DNA of 64,000 nt from Bradyrhizobium nivariense (GTDB lineage: Bacteria > Pseudomonadota > Alphaproteobacteria > Rhizobiales > Xanthobacteraceae): contig NZ_JARVWW010000002.1 of NCBI RefSeq assembly GCF_029846715.1, positions 310,001 through 374,000 of the forward strand. Reading direction: 5' to 3'. This document shows positions 43,879 to 52,733 of this stretch, in pieces; the first letter of the stretch is position 1; every line of letters starts with the position of its first letter. The notes beneath the pieces are model-generated. The model saw nothing but the letters and a program-made list of their open reading frames with translations. It was not told where the DNA came from and made no database searches. The position numbers and the translations under genes are program-made.

Positions 43879-44645
43879 TGCCCTCCCGCGCGGCGGCGCG
43901 CTGCGGCGGCCGCGGCTTGCGTGGTCTCGGCATCGGTGCCGAGATAGACCTCGATGACGCGCGGATCGCCGGCAACGGCACTCGGCAAACCTTCCGAGAT
44001 CTTCTCGCCGTGATCGAGCACCATGACGCGATCGACGACGCGCATCAGCACGCCCATGATGTGCTCGACCCAGATGATGGTGATGCCGAGCTCGTCGCGG
44101 ATGTTGCGCAGCATGTCGGCCGCCTGCCCCATCTCGGCCTCGTCGAGACCGCCGAGGCTCTCATCGGCCAGCAGAAGTTTTGGCGCGGTGGCGAGTGCTT
44201 TCGCCAGTTCGAGCTTTTTCAGGCCGGCTGCGCCCAGGCCATCGACGCTGGCATGACGATCAGTCGGCAGGCCGACCATCGCGAGCGATCGCTCGGCCGC
44301 CTCCTCGGCCCTGGCGCGGCTGTGGCGGCCCTGGCCGTAGAAGCCGGCGAGCGCGACGTTTTCGAAGATCGTGAGGCGGCGAAACGGCCGCGGGATCTGG
44401 AAGGTGCGGCCGATACCGCTGTTGATGATCCGGTGCGGTGCGAGGCCCGCGATCTCGGAGCCGCCGAACAGGATCGAACCGGACGTCGGCGCCAGCGTGC
44501 CGGAGAGCATGTTGAAGATGGTGCTCTTGCCCGAGCCGTTGGGGCCGATCAGGCCGAGGATCTCGCCCTGATCGACTTTGAACGACACATTGTTGACGGC
44601 GGTGAAACCACCAAACCGTTTCACCAGCCCGCTGACTTCCAGCAC
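43875..44645 (-). CDS. branched-chain amino acid-type ABC ATPase LivG
   Basis: 256 residues from GTG 44645, which has AAGGAGAG upstream. The longer open frame to 44768 overlaps the binding-protein gene and has no protein-like sequence. Walker A GPNGSGKST, the LivG-type extended region IGRTFQIPRPFRRLTIFENV, and ELAKALATAPKLLLADESLGGLD with Walker B. The signature is degenerate (LGAAGLKKLELAKAL), as is normal for some LivG subgroups. Confidence 0.92.
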
Positions 44646-44676
44646 CGTCCCGCTCTCCTTGCTCCGCGTAGTTGCG

Positions 44677-45999
44677 CTACTGGTTGCTGTAGGTGGTGCC
44701 CTTCGGCAGCGGCAGCACGGCCTCGCGCTGCGCCTGGCTCTTGGGCCACACCACGGAGGATTTGTCATCGATGTACTGGATCACGACCGGGAACGAGCGC
44801 TCGTTCTGGCCCGCCATCGGCGTACCCTCGCCGTAGAACTTGACGCCGAAGCCGAGCATGGTACCGCCCTCGGGGATGTCAGTGTCGAGCGCGGCCTTGC
44901 GCAGCGCATCCGGATCGACCCCGCCATATTTCTTGATCGCGCGCGGCAGTACGTCATTCATGAACACATAAGTGTTGGACGCACCGATGCCGACATGGGC
45001 CGAGCGGATAGCGACGCCGGGCCGGATCTTGTCGAACTCCTCGCCGACCATCTTGATCACCGGCGGGAGCTTGGGGTCCATGGTCTTCTGGTTGGCAAGC
45101 CAGATCGAGATCGGGTCGGTGTTGAAGATGTAGGTGGCATCGGCCCCCATGCCTTCCTTCAGCTTCTCATAGACGCCGTAGCCCGCACCGTGCCCCATCA
45201 GCGCGCCGAACTTCAGGCCCTGCTCGCGCGCCTGACGCAGCAACAGCGTGATATCAGGGTTGTAGCCGGTGTGGAAAATGACGTCGGGCTTGGCGCGCTT
45301 CAACTTGGTCACCAGCGCGGAGAGGTCAGGCGCGGTGGCCGAATAGCCCTCCTTCATCACGACGTTGAAGCCCGCCTTCTTCGCGCCGGCCTCGTTGCCC
45401 TTGGACACATCGACGCCATAGGCGCCGTCCTCGTGAATGATGGCGACGCGCAGATCCTTCGGCTCCTTGTCGAACTTCGCCTTGGCGTTCTGCGCGATGA
45501 AATCCATCGTCATCATGCCGAACTGGTCGCCGCTCGCCTGCGGGCGAAACACGTATCTGTAGCCCTTCTCGTTGAACACGGCCGACGAGATGCAGGTCGT
45601 CATCCACATGAACTTCTTGAGCTGCTCGACGCGGGCCGCGACCGGCACGCATTGCGCCGAGGAGAAGAAGCCGAGCACCATGTCCACCTTCTCCTGTTCG
45701 AGCAGGCGGACGGATTCGTTGATGGCGATGTCGGGCTTGCTCTGCGCGTCGGCGTAGACCGCCTCGATCTTGTAGCCCTCGACGCCGGTCTTGGCGAAAT
45801 GATCGAGGACGATCTTTGCACCGATATAGCCGAGCTCAGAACCGCCGCCGGCGAGAGGCCCGGTCAGGTCGAAAACGACGCCGATCTTGATCTTCTTCTC
45901 TTTGCCTTGATCTTGGGCTTGGGCGGAGACCGCCAAGCCCGTCGCGGCAATCGCGACCAACAGCCCACGTACCAAACGGGCAGCCATGCGCACGCGCAT
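44677..45999 (-). CDS. branched-chain amino acid-type ABC substrate-binding protein
   Basis: 440 residues, first gene of the liv operon. The ATG at 45999 has GGGAGG upstream. A Sec signal peptide (RMAARLVRGLLVAIAATGLAVSAQAQ) precedes a type I binding fold: KKIKIGVVFDLTGPLAGGGSEL, DVIFHTGYNPDITLLLRQAREQ, MAGQNERSFPVVIQYIDD. It is a close paralogue of the Tat-exported orphan at 3767-5077. The ligand may be an amino acid, amide or aromatic acid; the LivK family is too broad to decide. A T-rich/A-rich promoter region lies at 46000-46094. Confidence 0.92.
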   Translation of the reverse strand: MRVRMAARLVRGLLVAIAATGLAVSAQAQDQGKEKKIKIGVVFDLTGPLAGGGSELGYIGAKIVLDHFAKTGVEGYKIEAVYADAQSKPDIAINESVRLLEQEKVDMVLGFFSSAQCVPVAARVEQLKKFMWMTTCISSAVFNEKGYRYVFRPQASGDQFGMMTMDFIAQNAKAKFDKEPKDLRVAIIHEDGAYGVDVSKGNEAGAKKAGFNVVMKEGYSATAPDLSALVTKLKRAKPDVIFHTGYNPDITLLLRQAREQGLKFGALMGHGAGYGVYEKLKEGMGADATYIFNTDPISIWLANQKTMDPKLPPVIKMVGEEFDKIRPGVAIRSAHVGIGASNTYVFMNDVLPRAIKKYGGVDPDALRKAALDTDIPEGGTMLGFGVKFYGEGTPMAGQNERSFPVVIQYIDDKSSVVWPKSQAQREAVLPLPKGTTYSNQ

Positions 46000-46094
46000 C
46001 AAAACCTCCCTGGACGATTGTGCATTGCATTCTTTTTGCTTTTGCTTTTTTGTCCATCACATGGGCTGAGCGCAGCGATGTCAAGCCTCGCGCA

Positions 46095-46799
46095 TCAGCG
46101 CGACGCGAACTGCTGCTCGACGAAGGCCGTGACAAATCGCGGCATGGACGGCGTGAGATCACTCATCCCACGCACGAGATGAATGGCCGACAGTTCAGGC
46201 TCGACCTCGCGCGCCAGATTGGCTTCGATCCGCGCACGCGCCACGTGACCCGGCAGGTCCAGGTTGATGACCTGCATCATTGCAACCGTGGGGCCGGTGA
46301 CGACACAGTGCCAGTCCGGTTCGGCCCGGTAGTCGGCCGCGGTCAGCCCGGTCTCTTCCTCGAGTTCGCGGACAACGCTGCCGGAAATGTCGAGCGTGTC
46401 GCCCCTGACGTCGTCGAGATCGGGCGTGCCCGACGGGAAATAGATGCGCCCCGCATTGGCGGTGTGCTGCGCCATCTCACCCATGATGAAGGCGCCGTCG
46501 GAGGCGCGCAGCGCGCCCATGCCAAAACCATTGAACACGGCCTTGTCGGGAAAGCCCCAGTCGCGCCAGGCGAGGAAGCTCGCGAAATCGGTCTCGAAAT
46601 AGGTCGCGGCGAGATGGCCGTCGGTAAACACGGCATCGCGCCCGAGCAGGACGCGGCCGTTCCAGATTTTTGGCCGCTCACGCTGCTTCTCGGCGAAATG
46701 CGCCGCGATCTCGGCGCCGCGCTCCTCCGCGAACGGCCAGGCGATCGGCCGCACGGCAAGATCAAGCGTCGTGACGCGATGGATGATTGGTGACGTCAT
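46095..46799 (-). CDS. Nudix hydrolase family protein
   Basis: 234 residues, soluble. The Nudix-box-like segment GDTLDISGSVVRELEEETGL carries the REL-EE-x-GL core, with the expected Gly-to-Arg spacing slightly altered. The N-terminal half (IWNGRVLLGRDAVFTDGHL) is an extra domain found in a Nudix subgroup of Rhizobiales. Family enzymes cleave nucleoside diphosphates linked to another group. The substrate is unknown. The gene follows the binding-protein gene at 46829 by 29 bases on the same strand, so they may be co-transcribed. Confidence 0.8.
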   Translation of the reverse strand: MTSPIIHRVTTLDLAVRPIAWPFAEERGAEIAAHFAEKQRERPKIWNGRVLLGRDAVFTDGHLAATYFETDFASFLAWRDWGFPDKAVFNGFGMGALRASDGAFIMGEMAQHTANAGRIYFPSGTPDLDDVRGDTLDISGSVVRELEEETGLTAADYRAEPDWHCVVTGPTVAMMQVINLDLPGHVARARIEANLAREVEPELSAIHLVRGMSDLTPSMPRFVTAFVEQQFASR

Positions 46800-46828
46800 G
46801 ACGCCTGATGACCACGCCTTCGCGTCAG

Positions 46829-47854
46829 TTATTTGGCGCTCCCCGTGGTCTTCTTGGCCTGCTCGACGTATTTGTTGGTAAAGGTCTTGGCGACGTCGAT
46901 CTTGGCGTTGGCCACCTCGGGCGAGCCAACGCTGAACACCGCGAGCACGGCGTCAGCGCCCTTCGGGTCCATCTTGCCGGTTTCGGAGAACATCGGGATC
47001 GTGTTCTTCAGCGCCGCGAGATAGAGGTCCTTGTTCTTGCCGACCGTCTCCTCCGGCATCTTCGCCATGATCTCCTCGGGCGAGTGCGAGTGGATCCAGG
47101 CGAGCGTGCCCAGGATCGCGTTGGTGAGCGCCTGCGTCTCCTTCTCGTGGCCGGCAATCCAGGCTGCCGTCGAGTACAGCGCGCCGCCCGGATATTCCCC
47201 GCCGAACGTCTCGAGCGTATCCTTCTGCGTGCGGGTGTCCGAGAGGATGCGCAGATCCTTGTGGCTGCCCTGGAGCACGGTCACGGACGGATCGAGCATC
47301 ACGGCCGCGTCGATCTGGCCCTGCTCCATCGCGGCGACCGCAGTGGCGCCGAGGCCGACGCCGATCACGGCGGTGCCTGCGGGATCGAGCCCGTTCTTCT
47401 TGAGCATGTATTTGAGGAAGAAGTCCGTGGAGGAGCCGGGCGCGCTGACGCCGATCTTCTTGCCGGCGAGGTCCTTGATCGACTTGATCTCGTTCGTGTG
47501 CGAGGGCGAAACCACCAGCACGAGACCGGGATAGCGGTCATAGACGACGAAGGCCTGGAGCTCCTGCTTCTTGGCCGCGAGGTTGACGCAATGGTCGAAA
47601 TAGCCGGAGACCACATCGGCGCTGCCGCCGAGCACGGCCTTGAGCGCGTCCGAGCCGCCCTTGAGGTCCACGAGCTCGACGTTGAGGCCGGCCTTCTCGT
47701 ATTCGCCGAGCTGTTTGGCCAGCACCGTCGGCAGGTAGCACAGGCAGGCGCCGCCGCCGATCGCGATGGTGACCTTGCTTTGCGCCGCGGCAAGACCGGT
47801 GGTGAGCGTCAGCGCGAGCAACGCGCCGGCGAGCCTGGCAATCGTGTTCTTCAT
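46829..47854 (-). CDS. ABC substrate-binding protein, NMT1/SsuA-like
   Basis: 341 residues from the ATG at 47854 (MKNTIARLAGALLALTLTTG signal peptide, cleavage after LAAA). Type II binding fold: VTIAIGGGACLCYLPTVLAK, VELVDLKGGSDALKAVLGGS, SSTDFFLKYMLKKNG, GATAVAAMEQGQIDAAVMLDP. The GACLCY double Cys is unusual at this site. It belongs to the nitrate/sulfonate/taurine and thiamine-precursor superfamily. No permease is adjacent on this side. The nearest candidate partners are the ATPase and permease at 51948-53551. Confidence 0.88.
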   Translation of the reverse strand: MKNTIARLAGALLALTLTTGLAAAQSKVTIAIGGGACLCYLPTVLAKQLGEYEKAGLNVELVDLKGGSDALKAVLGGSADVVSGYFDHCVNLAAKKQELQAFVVYDRYPGLVLVVSPSHTNEIKSIKDLAGKKIGVSAPGSSTDFFLKYMLKKNGLDPAGTAVIGVGLGATAVAAMEQGQIDAAVMLDPSVTVLQGSHKDLRILSDTRTQKDTLETFGGEYPGGALYSTAAWIAGHEKETQALTNAILGTLAWIHSHSPEEIMAKMPEETVGKNKDLYLAALKNTIPMFSETGKMDPKGADAVLAVFSVGSPEVANAKIDVAKTFTNKYVEQAKKTTGSAK

Positions 47855-47992
47855 TGGTTTCCTCCGTTCGGCTGGCCGCACCATAGAGCAGCGGGCCCGG
47901 GTTGAGAAGCATGGCCTAAGGCACTGGCCATCGGCCTTTCGGCGCAATAGCATGGACGCACAACAACAAACTTGTGACGGGGAGGATCATCC

Positions 47993-48442
47993 ATGAATCG
48001 CCTTGCAATCGGGCTGTCGATCGCCACCGCTTTTGCCGCCGGGTGCGGCGCAACCCACCTGATGCGGCCGGCGCTGGCCGCCGAGAATATCGCTCCGCAG
48101 ATCATCCACACCGCCGAGATGGAGAGCGATGCGCTCGGGAACGCCAACAATGTCGGTTACCGTTCCAAGATGTTCGCGAGCGCCGATGGCGCCACCATCT
48201 CGATCCAGGTCGGCAATGTGCCCAAGCACATGCATCCCAACACCAACGAGATCCAGTACATTTTAGAGGGCACCGGCACGATCTGGTTCGGCGACAAGGA
48301 AGTGACGGTGAAGCCGGGCGACCTCGTCATCATCCCGAAGGGGACGCCGCATGGCGGCACCAAACCGATCAGCGGACAGGTCAAGGCGATTGCGATCAAG
48401 ACGCCGCCGCAGGCGCCGGATGATACCAAGCTCTTGGATTGA
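47993..48442 (+). CDS. secreted cupin domain protein
   Basis: 149 residues with an N-terminal signal or anchor (LAIGLSIATAFAAGCGATHL). The single beta-barrel has the cupin motifs: PKHMHPNTNEIQYILEGTG (H-x-H and E ligands) and PGDLVIIPKGTPHGG (final His). A metal-binding periplasmic cupin of unknown activity. The GGGGAGG ribosome site is at about 47980-47986. It is divergent from the binding-protein gene at 46829. Confidence 0.88.
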   Translation: MNRLAIGLSIATAFAAGCGATHLMRPALAAENIAPQIIHTAEMESDALGNANNVGYRSKMFASADGATISIQVGNVPKHMHPNTNEIQYILEGTGTIWFGDKEVTVKPGDLVIIPKGTPHGGTKPISGQVKAIAIKTPPQAPDDTKLLD

Positions 48443-48501
48443 GCTTTCGCACTGCCCGGAGGCTCGCGCCGATGCGCGGGCCTGCATGCTGAATGTCCGG
48501 G

Positions 48502-49275
48502 CTAGATCGGGCGCGCCTGCTTCCGGATCTCGTTCGCGATCGGCTTGAGGGTATCCCCCGGAAGCTGGCCGACGAGCGTGTAACCCATGCCACCATCCGC
48601 CCACACGAAGCCCGCGACACCGCCGGTCGATTGCGGCATCATCGGCGTATCCAGATTGCGGTTGCTCATCGGCCGCGTCAGCACAACGAGGCGGTCGCCG
48701 CGATCATCATCGTACATGAACATCGCAGCCGGACCATGCGACGTCGCAACCAGGCGACCGCCCATCAGCCGATAACCCGAGACGGAGAGATCCGGCACCT
48801 TCACCGGCTGCTTCAGCCGGTCGGAGACCCATTGCGTGAGCTCGGAACTGTTGGACGCTCTTATCTCGACCGGCCGCACGCGGTCCGGTGCGTAGACGTT
48901 ATAGGAGTAGGCGGCCTCCTGCGCCAACGACGACAGTCCGTTCGATCCCTCCTGTAGAAGACTGTGCATGGTCCAGCCGCCGAGACCGCCGAGGCCGAGG
49001 AGCAGCAGTGCCGCAATCGCCCCCCACGCCCGCCGAGGACGCCGCCTCCGGCCCTCGATGACGTGCGACAGGTTCAACTCGGCGGGCAATGGCTCGTCGG
49101 CGATTGACGCCAGCGCGCCGCGCAGCTGCTCACGCTGGGTGGCGAAGGCCGCGACACGTCCGGCGACATCCGGATGATCGTCCAGATAGGATGCGACCTC
49201 CGCGCGACGCTCGGGCTCGAGCGCCTGGTCCACAAAGGCGTGGAGATCGTCCTCCGTGATCGGCCGCTGGTTCAT
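48502..49275 (-). CDS. anti-sigma factor, membrane-anchored
   Basis: 257 residues. The N-terminal cytoplasmic part (EDDLHAFVDQALEPERRAEV, with AFATQREQLRGAL) resembles the zinc-less anti-sigma domain of the ChrR/RskA-like class. One transmembrane segment follows at about 85-105 (RRPRRAWGAIAALLLLGLGG). The exported part ends with a globular region (SELTQWVSDRLKQPVKVPDL, MFMYDDDRGDRLVVL). It is coupled to the sigma gene by a 4-base overlap and should hold that sigma factor inactive until an envelope signal releases it. Confidence 0.88.
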   Translation of the reverse strand: MNQRPITEDDLHAFVDQALEPERRAEVASYLDDHPDVAGRVAAFATQREQLRGALASIADEPLPAELNLSHVIEGRRRRPRRAWGAIAALLLLGLGGLGGWTMHSLLQEGSNGLSSLAQEAAYSYNVYAPDRVRPVEIRASNSSELTQWVSDRLKQPVKVPDLSVSGYRLMGGRLVATSHGPAAMFMYDDDRGDRLVVLTRPMSNRNLDTPMMPQSTGGVAGFVWADGGMGYTLVGQLPGDTLKPIANEIRKQARPI

Positions 49276-49790
49276 TTCGAGCTCCGCAATGCCACAACAT
49301 TTCCCGGCGCAACGCCATCCATCTCCTGCTGCAGCCTGTCTCGCGCGCGTGACAGGCGCGACATGACCGTACCGATGGGGACGTTGAGAACCTCCGCGGC
49401 GTCCGCGTAAGAGAGATCCTCGACCGCAACCAGCAACAACACGGCCCGCTGCTCCTCCGGGAGTTTCGCAAGCTTGCGCAGGACATCCTGATAGATCAAC
49501 CGTTGCTCCTGCGCTGCCGCACTCACAAGCTCCTGCTCGCCTGCTTCGTCAATCGGCATATGCCTGCCCCGCGCGGTCGCCCGGCGGAATTGCGTGAACG
49601 CCAGATTGGGGAGGATGGTGAACAGCCAGGCGCGCACGCTGCCGTCGCGCCGCTGATGCCAGCGACTGACGGCACGCTCCAGGCAATCCTGAACCAGATC
49701 GTCAGCCGCCGCGCGATCGCGCATGAGCGCGCGCGCATAGCGGCGGAGCGCGGGGATCAGCGGCTCGACCTGAACCAGCATGTCCTTCAT
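49272..49790 (-). CDS. ECF sigma factor
   Basis: 172 residues from the ATG at 49790. Region 2: LIPALRRYARALMRDRAAAD, LVQDCLERAVSRWHQ. Region 4: LRKLAKLPEEQRAVLLLVAV, YADAAEVLNVPIGTVMSRLS. No regions 1 or 3, as for all ECF factors. The end overlaps the anti-sigma gene. It belongs to the operon that begins with the DUF305 gene, so a candidate promoter at 51880-51906 may be its own target. Confidence 0.93.
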   Translation of the reverse strand: MKDMLVQVEPLIPALRRYARALMRDRAAADDLVQDCLERAVSRWHQRRDGSVRAWLFTILPNLAFTQFRRATARGRHMPIDEAGEQELVSAAAQEQRLIYQDVLRKLAKLPEEQRAVLLLVAVEDLSYADAAEVLNVPIGTVMSRLSRARDRLQQEMDGVAPGNVVALRSSK

Positions 49791-49830
49791 GAAGCGTTCC
49801 GCCTGCTCTCCGTTGCTGTTCGGCTGGTCG

Positions 49831-51300
49831 TCATCGCGCCTCGATCTGGACCGCCTCGCCCGGCATGGCCGCATCGCCGGACGCTATCACCAGATAGCGC
49901 TTTGCTGCCGCGGCAGACTGATCGACGATCTGCCGGATCGGACCGGCCGCGTTGACGATAGCGGATCCGGCCGGATTGGTCATGAACGCCGCCAGCGGCT
50001 GCAACGGGCCACTTCCATCTCCACGCTCCGCCAGGGCAAGCACATATTTCTGCCTGGGCTGAAGTCCCGTCACCGAAGCCTGCAAGATCTGGATCAAGCC
50101 CTGATCGAACAGCGACACGCTGGTCGGCGCCTTGCCATCCTTTGCAGCATCCTTCGATCCGAGCGTGAGATGAGCGACCTGGCCGGCAACGCCGAGGGCC
50201 TGCAAGTTCTGGCGGTCATCAGGGTTGGGCGCAGCATTTGGAACATAAGCGATCGCCTGCGGCGCCTGGCCGATCGCAACGTTCCCGATCACTTTATTGG
50301 TCGCGGTGTCGATCGCCGCAAGCGCGTCCGCGTTCTCCAGTCCTACATAGATGCGAGTGCCGTCGCCCGACGGCCAGACGCCGTGCGGCAGATTGCCGAC
50401 CGGAATCGTGGCGACCTGCGAGAAGTCGTCGGTGCGAAACACCTTCACTTCGTTCAGGCCGCCGATGGTGACATAGGCGAATGTGCCCCTGGCGGTGTGC
50501 GCGAAGTTGACGTGATTGGTGATCGGACCGGTCTCGATCGTCTTGATCGCGTTGAACGGCGGCCTGGCGTTGAACACCTGGGTCCGGCCGACATCCTTCA
50601 GCGTGAACCACACTTGGTCTCCATCCGGCGTCGCCGCGATGTTCGGACAGAACGGGCTCTCCTGTTTCACCGTGGCGATGATCTTGTGCTCGGCTACCGA
50701 GACAACGTCGGTCTCGGGATTGAAGGACGAGCAGATGTAGCCGTACTTGCCGTCGGGTGAGAAAATCTGCATGCCCGGTCCGTTCGGCGTCGTGATGCGG
50801 GTTTTCTCCTCGAAGCTGGTCGGGTCGATGACAGAGATGTAGTTTTCGCCGCGGACGGTGACCCAGACTTCCTTGCCGTCAGGCGTGAAGAACGCCTCGT
50901 GCGGCGATCGCCCGATATAAGTCGTGTGCTTGACCGCGTTGGTCGCGGTGTCGATGAAAGTCACCGAATTCGAGCCGATCGACACCACGGCCAGGGTCTT
51001 GTGATCGGGCGAGAAGCCCATGCCATGCACGAGCACCTGCCCCTTGTAGAGGGGGCTGAAATTGCCGGGCTGTGGCTCGCCGAGCCGGATGACACCGAGC
51101 AGCTTGTTGTCCACGGGATCGGTGACCGAGACCGTATTCGAGAACTGTTCTGCGGCGTAGACGCGGTCGTGATGGCTGATCGGAATGTCAGGGGCGGACA
51201 GCGCGCCCGGCGCCTGCCCCGCCCATGCGACGGAGCCGGTGGCGAGCATGGTGGCTGTCAGGAAGATGCTCTTCATCATATTGTTTCGTGACGTGGTCAT
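49831..51300 (-). CDS. YncE/YVTN-type secreted beta-propeller protein
   Basis: 489 residues from the ATG at 51300, with AGGAG upstream; an ATG at 51279 is possible. The signal peptide is TATMLATGSVAWAGQ. Six or seven propeller blades follow, each with an F/I-S-P-D-G-K... or V-A-x-I-D-T-A-T-N-K-V-I-G signature (for example GFSPDHKTLAVVS, IDTATNAVKHTTYIGRSPHE, AAIDTATNKVIGNVAIG). A C-terminal domain of about 100 residues is different in sequence. YVTN propellers are periplasmic binding or scaffold proteins. Co-operon with DUF305 and an ECF/anti-sigma pair suggests envelope metal stress. Confidence 0.87.
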   Translation of the reverse strand: MTTSRNNMMKSIFLTATMLATGSVAWAGQAPGALSAPDIPISHHDRVYAAEQFSNTVSVTDPVDNKLLGVIRLGEPQPGNFSPLYKGQVLVHGMGFSPDHKTLAVVSIGSNSVTFIDTATNAVKHTTYIGRSPHEAFFTPDGKEVWVTVRGENYISVIDPTSFEEKTRITTPNGPGMQIFSPDGKYGYICSSFNPETDVVSVAEHKIIATVKQESPFCPNIAATPDGDQVWFTLKDVGRTQVFNARPPFNAIKTIETGPITNHVNFAHTARGTFAYVTIGGLNEVKVFRTDDFSQVATIPVGNLPHGVWPSGDGTRIYVGLENADALAAIDTATNKVIGNVAIGQAPQAIAYVPNAAPNPDDRQNLQALGVAGQVAHLTLGSKDAAKDGKAPTSVSLFDQGLIQILQASVTGLQPRQKYVLALAERGDGSGPLQPLAAFMTNPAGSAIVNAAGPIRQIVDQSAAAAKRYLVIASGDAAMPGEAVQIEAR

Positions 51301-51309
51301 CTGCGGCTC

Positions 51310-51846
51310 CTACTTCTTCATTCCGGTGGACATATCCATCTGCATGCCCGGATGATGATGGGTGCTGGCAACTGGAACGGATGGCGGCTGCGTCGGGGCA
51401 GGCGTGGTGTCCGTGGCCGGCTCGCCGATCGCGAGCTTCATGGCCGCGATCTCCTGCATCTGGTCGACGATGATTTCCTGGGCGATGCGCCGAAGCTGCT
51501 CGTTCTTGCCATAGCGCAACTCGATCACCGCCATGTCGATCGCGCCCTGATGATGCGGGCCCATCATCGCGACGAAGTCGCGGTCGATATCGCCAGTCGG
51601 CTTTGCCGCCATGTCGTTCATCATCTTGGTCATGGCGGCTTCGTTTTCTTCCAGGAATGCATGCTCCTCCGTGCTCAGCGCAGCCAGCGGGCTCGCCGGA
51701 TGAGACTCGTGCGCGAAAACGAGTGGAGGGAGTGCGAATGCGATCAGAATGCGCGCGGCAAAGAACGCCGTGCCGAGGCCGGGCCTGGGCCATCGGCATC
51801 GGCTTGCGAGCGCCGTAACGGCGCGGCGAAACTGTAACGGGTGCAT
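51310..51846 (-). CDS. DUF305 domain protein with His/Met-rich tail
   Basis: 178 residues from the ATG at 51846, with GGGAG upstream. An N-terminal hydrophobic stretch (FAARILIAFALPPLVFAHES) acts as signal peptide. The DUF305 core contains DRDFVAMMGPHHQGAIDMAV and EIIVDQMQEIAAMKLAIGEP. The C terminus ends THHHPGMQMDMSTGMKK, a His/Met cluster typical of copper-binding proteins. DUF305 proteins are periplasmic and often linked to copper handling. It is the first gene of the operon that ends with the ECF sigma/anti-sigma pair. Confidence 0.9.
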   Translation of the reverse strand: MHPLQFRRAVTALASRCRWPRPGLGTAFFAARILIAFALPPLVFAHESHPASPLAALSTEEHAFLEENEAAMTKMMNDMAAKPTGDIDRDFVAMMGPHHQGAIDMAVIELRYGKNEQLRRIAQEIIVDQMQEIAAMKLAIGEPATDTTPAPTQPPSVPVASTHHHPGMQMDMSTGMKK

Positions 51847-51879
51847 CCTGAACTCCCATGCAGGTGGCTGCATGGGGGT

Positions 51880-51906
51880 ATGACGCGTGGGCGCGCGTTC
51901 TATTCC
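51880..51906 (-). promoter_or_regulatory. candidate ECF-sigma promoter of the DUF305 operon
   Basis: On the minus strand: GGAAT (51906-51902), a 16-base spacer, then CGTCAT (51885-51880), ending 33 bases before the DUF305 start. The GGAA / CGTC elements with 16-base spacing match the general ECF promoter form. It would make the operon autoregulated through its own sigma factor. Confidence 0.45.
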
Positions 51907-51947
51907 GGCTGGCCAATCACGTAAATGTCAGCGGGCAACGAGGTGGC

Positions 51948-52733
51948 TTAGCCGCGCCCGTCCACCGTCGGCCGCCAAACCAGCAACCTGCGCTCCACCA
52001 GCGTCACCCCAAAATCGATCAGGATGACGAAGGCCGACAGCACGAACATGCCGGCGAACACGCCGGCGACGTCGAATATGCCTTCAGCCTGCTGGATCAG
52101 ATAGCCGAGGCCCGCCGCCGATCCAAGATATTCGCCGACGACCGCACCGACCACGGCAAAGCCCACCGAAGTGTGCAGCGAGGAGAACATCCACGACAGC
52201 GCCGAGGGCCAATAGACGTGCTGCATCAGCTGCCGCTCGCTCATGCCGAGCATGCGGCCGTTGTCGAGCACGGTACGGCTGACCTCCTTGACGCCCTGAT
52301 AGACGTTGAAGAACACGATGAAGAACACCAACGTCACGCCGAGCGCGACCTTGGACCAGATGCCGAGGCCCAGCCACAACGCGAAGATCGGCGCCAGCAC
52401 CACGCGCGGCAGTGCGTTGACCATCTTGACGTAAGGATCGAACACCGCGGCGACCAGCGGCTGGCGCGCGAACCAGAAGCCGATCAGCACGCCGCCGAGC
52501 GATCCGATCACGAAGGCCAGGATCGATTCCGTCAGCGTGATGCCGAGATGCTTCCAGATCACGCCGCTCCAGAACCATTTGACGATCTGCTCGAACACAT
52601 CGACCGGATTGGAGAAGAAGAACGGTGGCAGTAAGATTTTTCCGAAGATGGGAACGGTCGACAGCAATTGCCACAGCACGAGGGAGACGATCGCGACCAG
52701 GACTTGCAGCGCAAGCAGCGTGACGCGCGACAT
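51948..52733 (-). CDS. ABC transporter permease, nitrate/sulfonate/taurine type
   Basis: 261 residues with about six helices. The N terminus is VTLLALQVLVAIVSLVLWQL. The EAA-type loop is VDKV-like GVKEVSRTVLDNGRMLGMSE, followed by LMQHVYWPSALSWMFSSL. The length is that of SsuC/TauC. Its ATG overlaps the ATPase stop at base 52733. Its ATPase partner precedes it. A substrate-binding protein is missing from this operon. The SBP at 46829-47854 is the nearest candidate. Confidence 0.9.
   Translation of the reverse strand: MSRVTLLALQVLVAIVSLVLWQLLSTVPIFGKILLPPFFFSNPVDVFEQIVKWFWSGVIWKHLGITLTESILAFVIGSLGGVLIGFWFARQPLVAAVFDPYVKMVNALPRVVLAPIFALWLGLGIWSKVALGVTLVFFIVFFNVYQGVKEVSRTVLDNGRMLGMSERQLMQHVYWPSALSWMFSSLHTSVGFAVVGAVVGEYLGSAAGLGYLIQQAEGIFDVAGVFAGMFVLSAFVILIDFGVTLVERRLLVWRPTVDGRG

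Noticed and set aside
46003-46094. possible sigma-54 (-24/-12) promoter before the liv operon
   Set aside because: TTGTGCATTGCATTCTTTTTGC has TTGC elements but lacks the GG...GC spacing of 10 bases.
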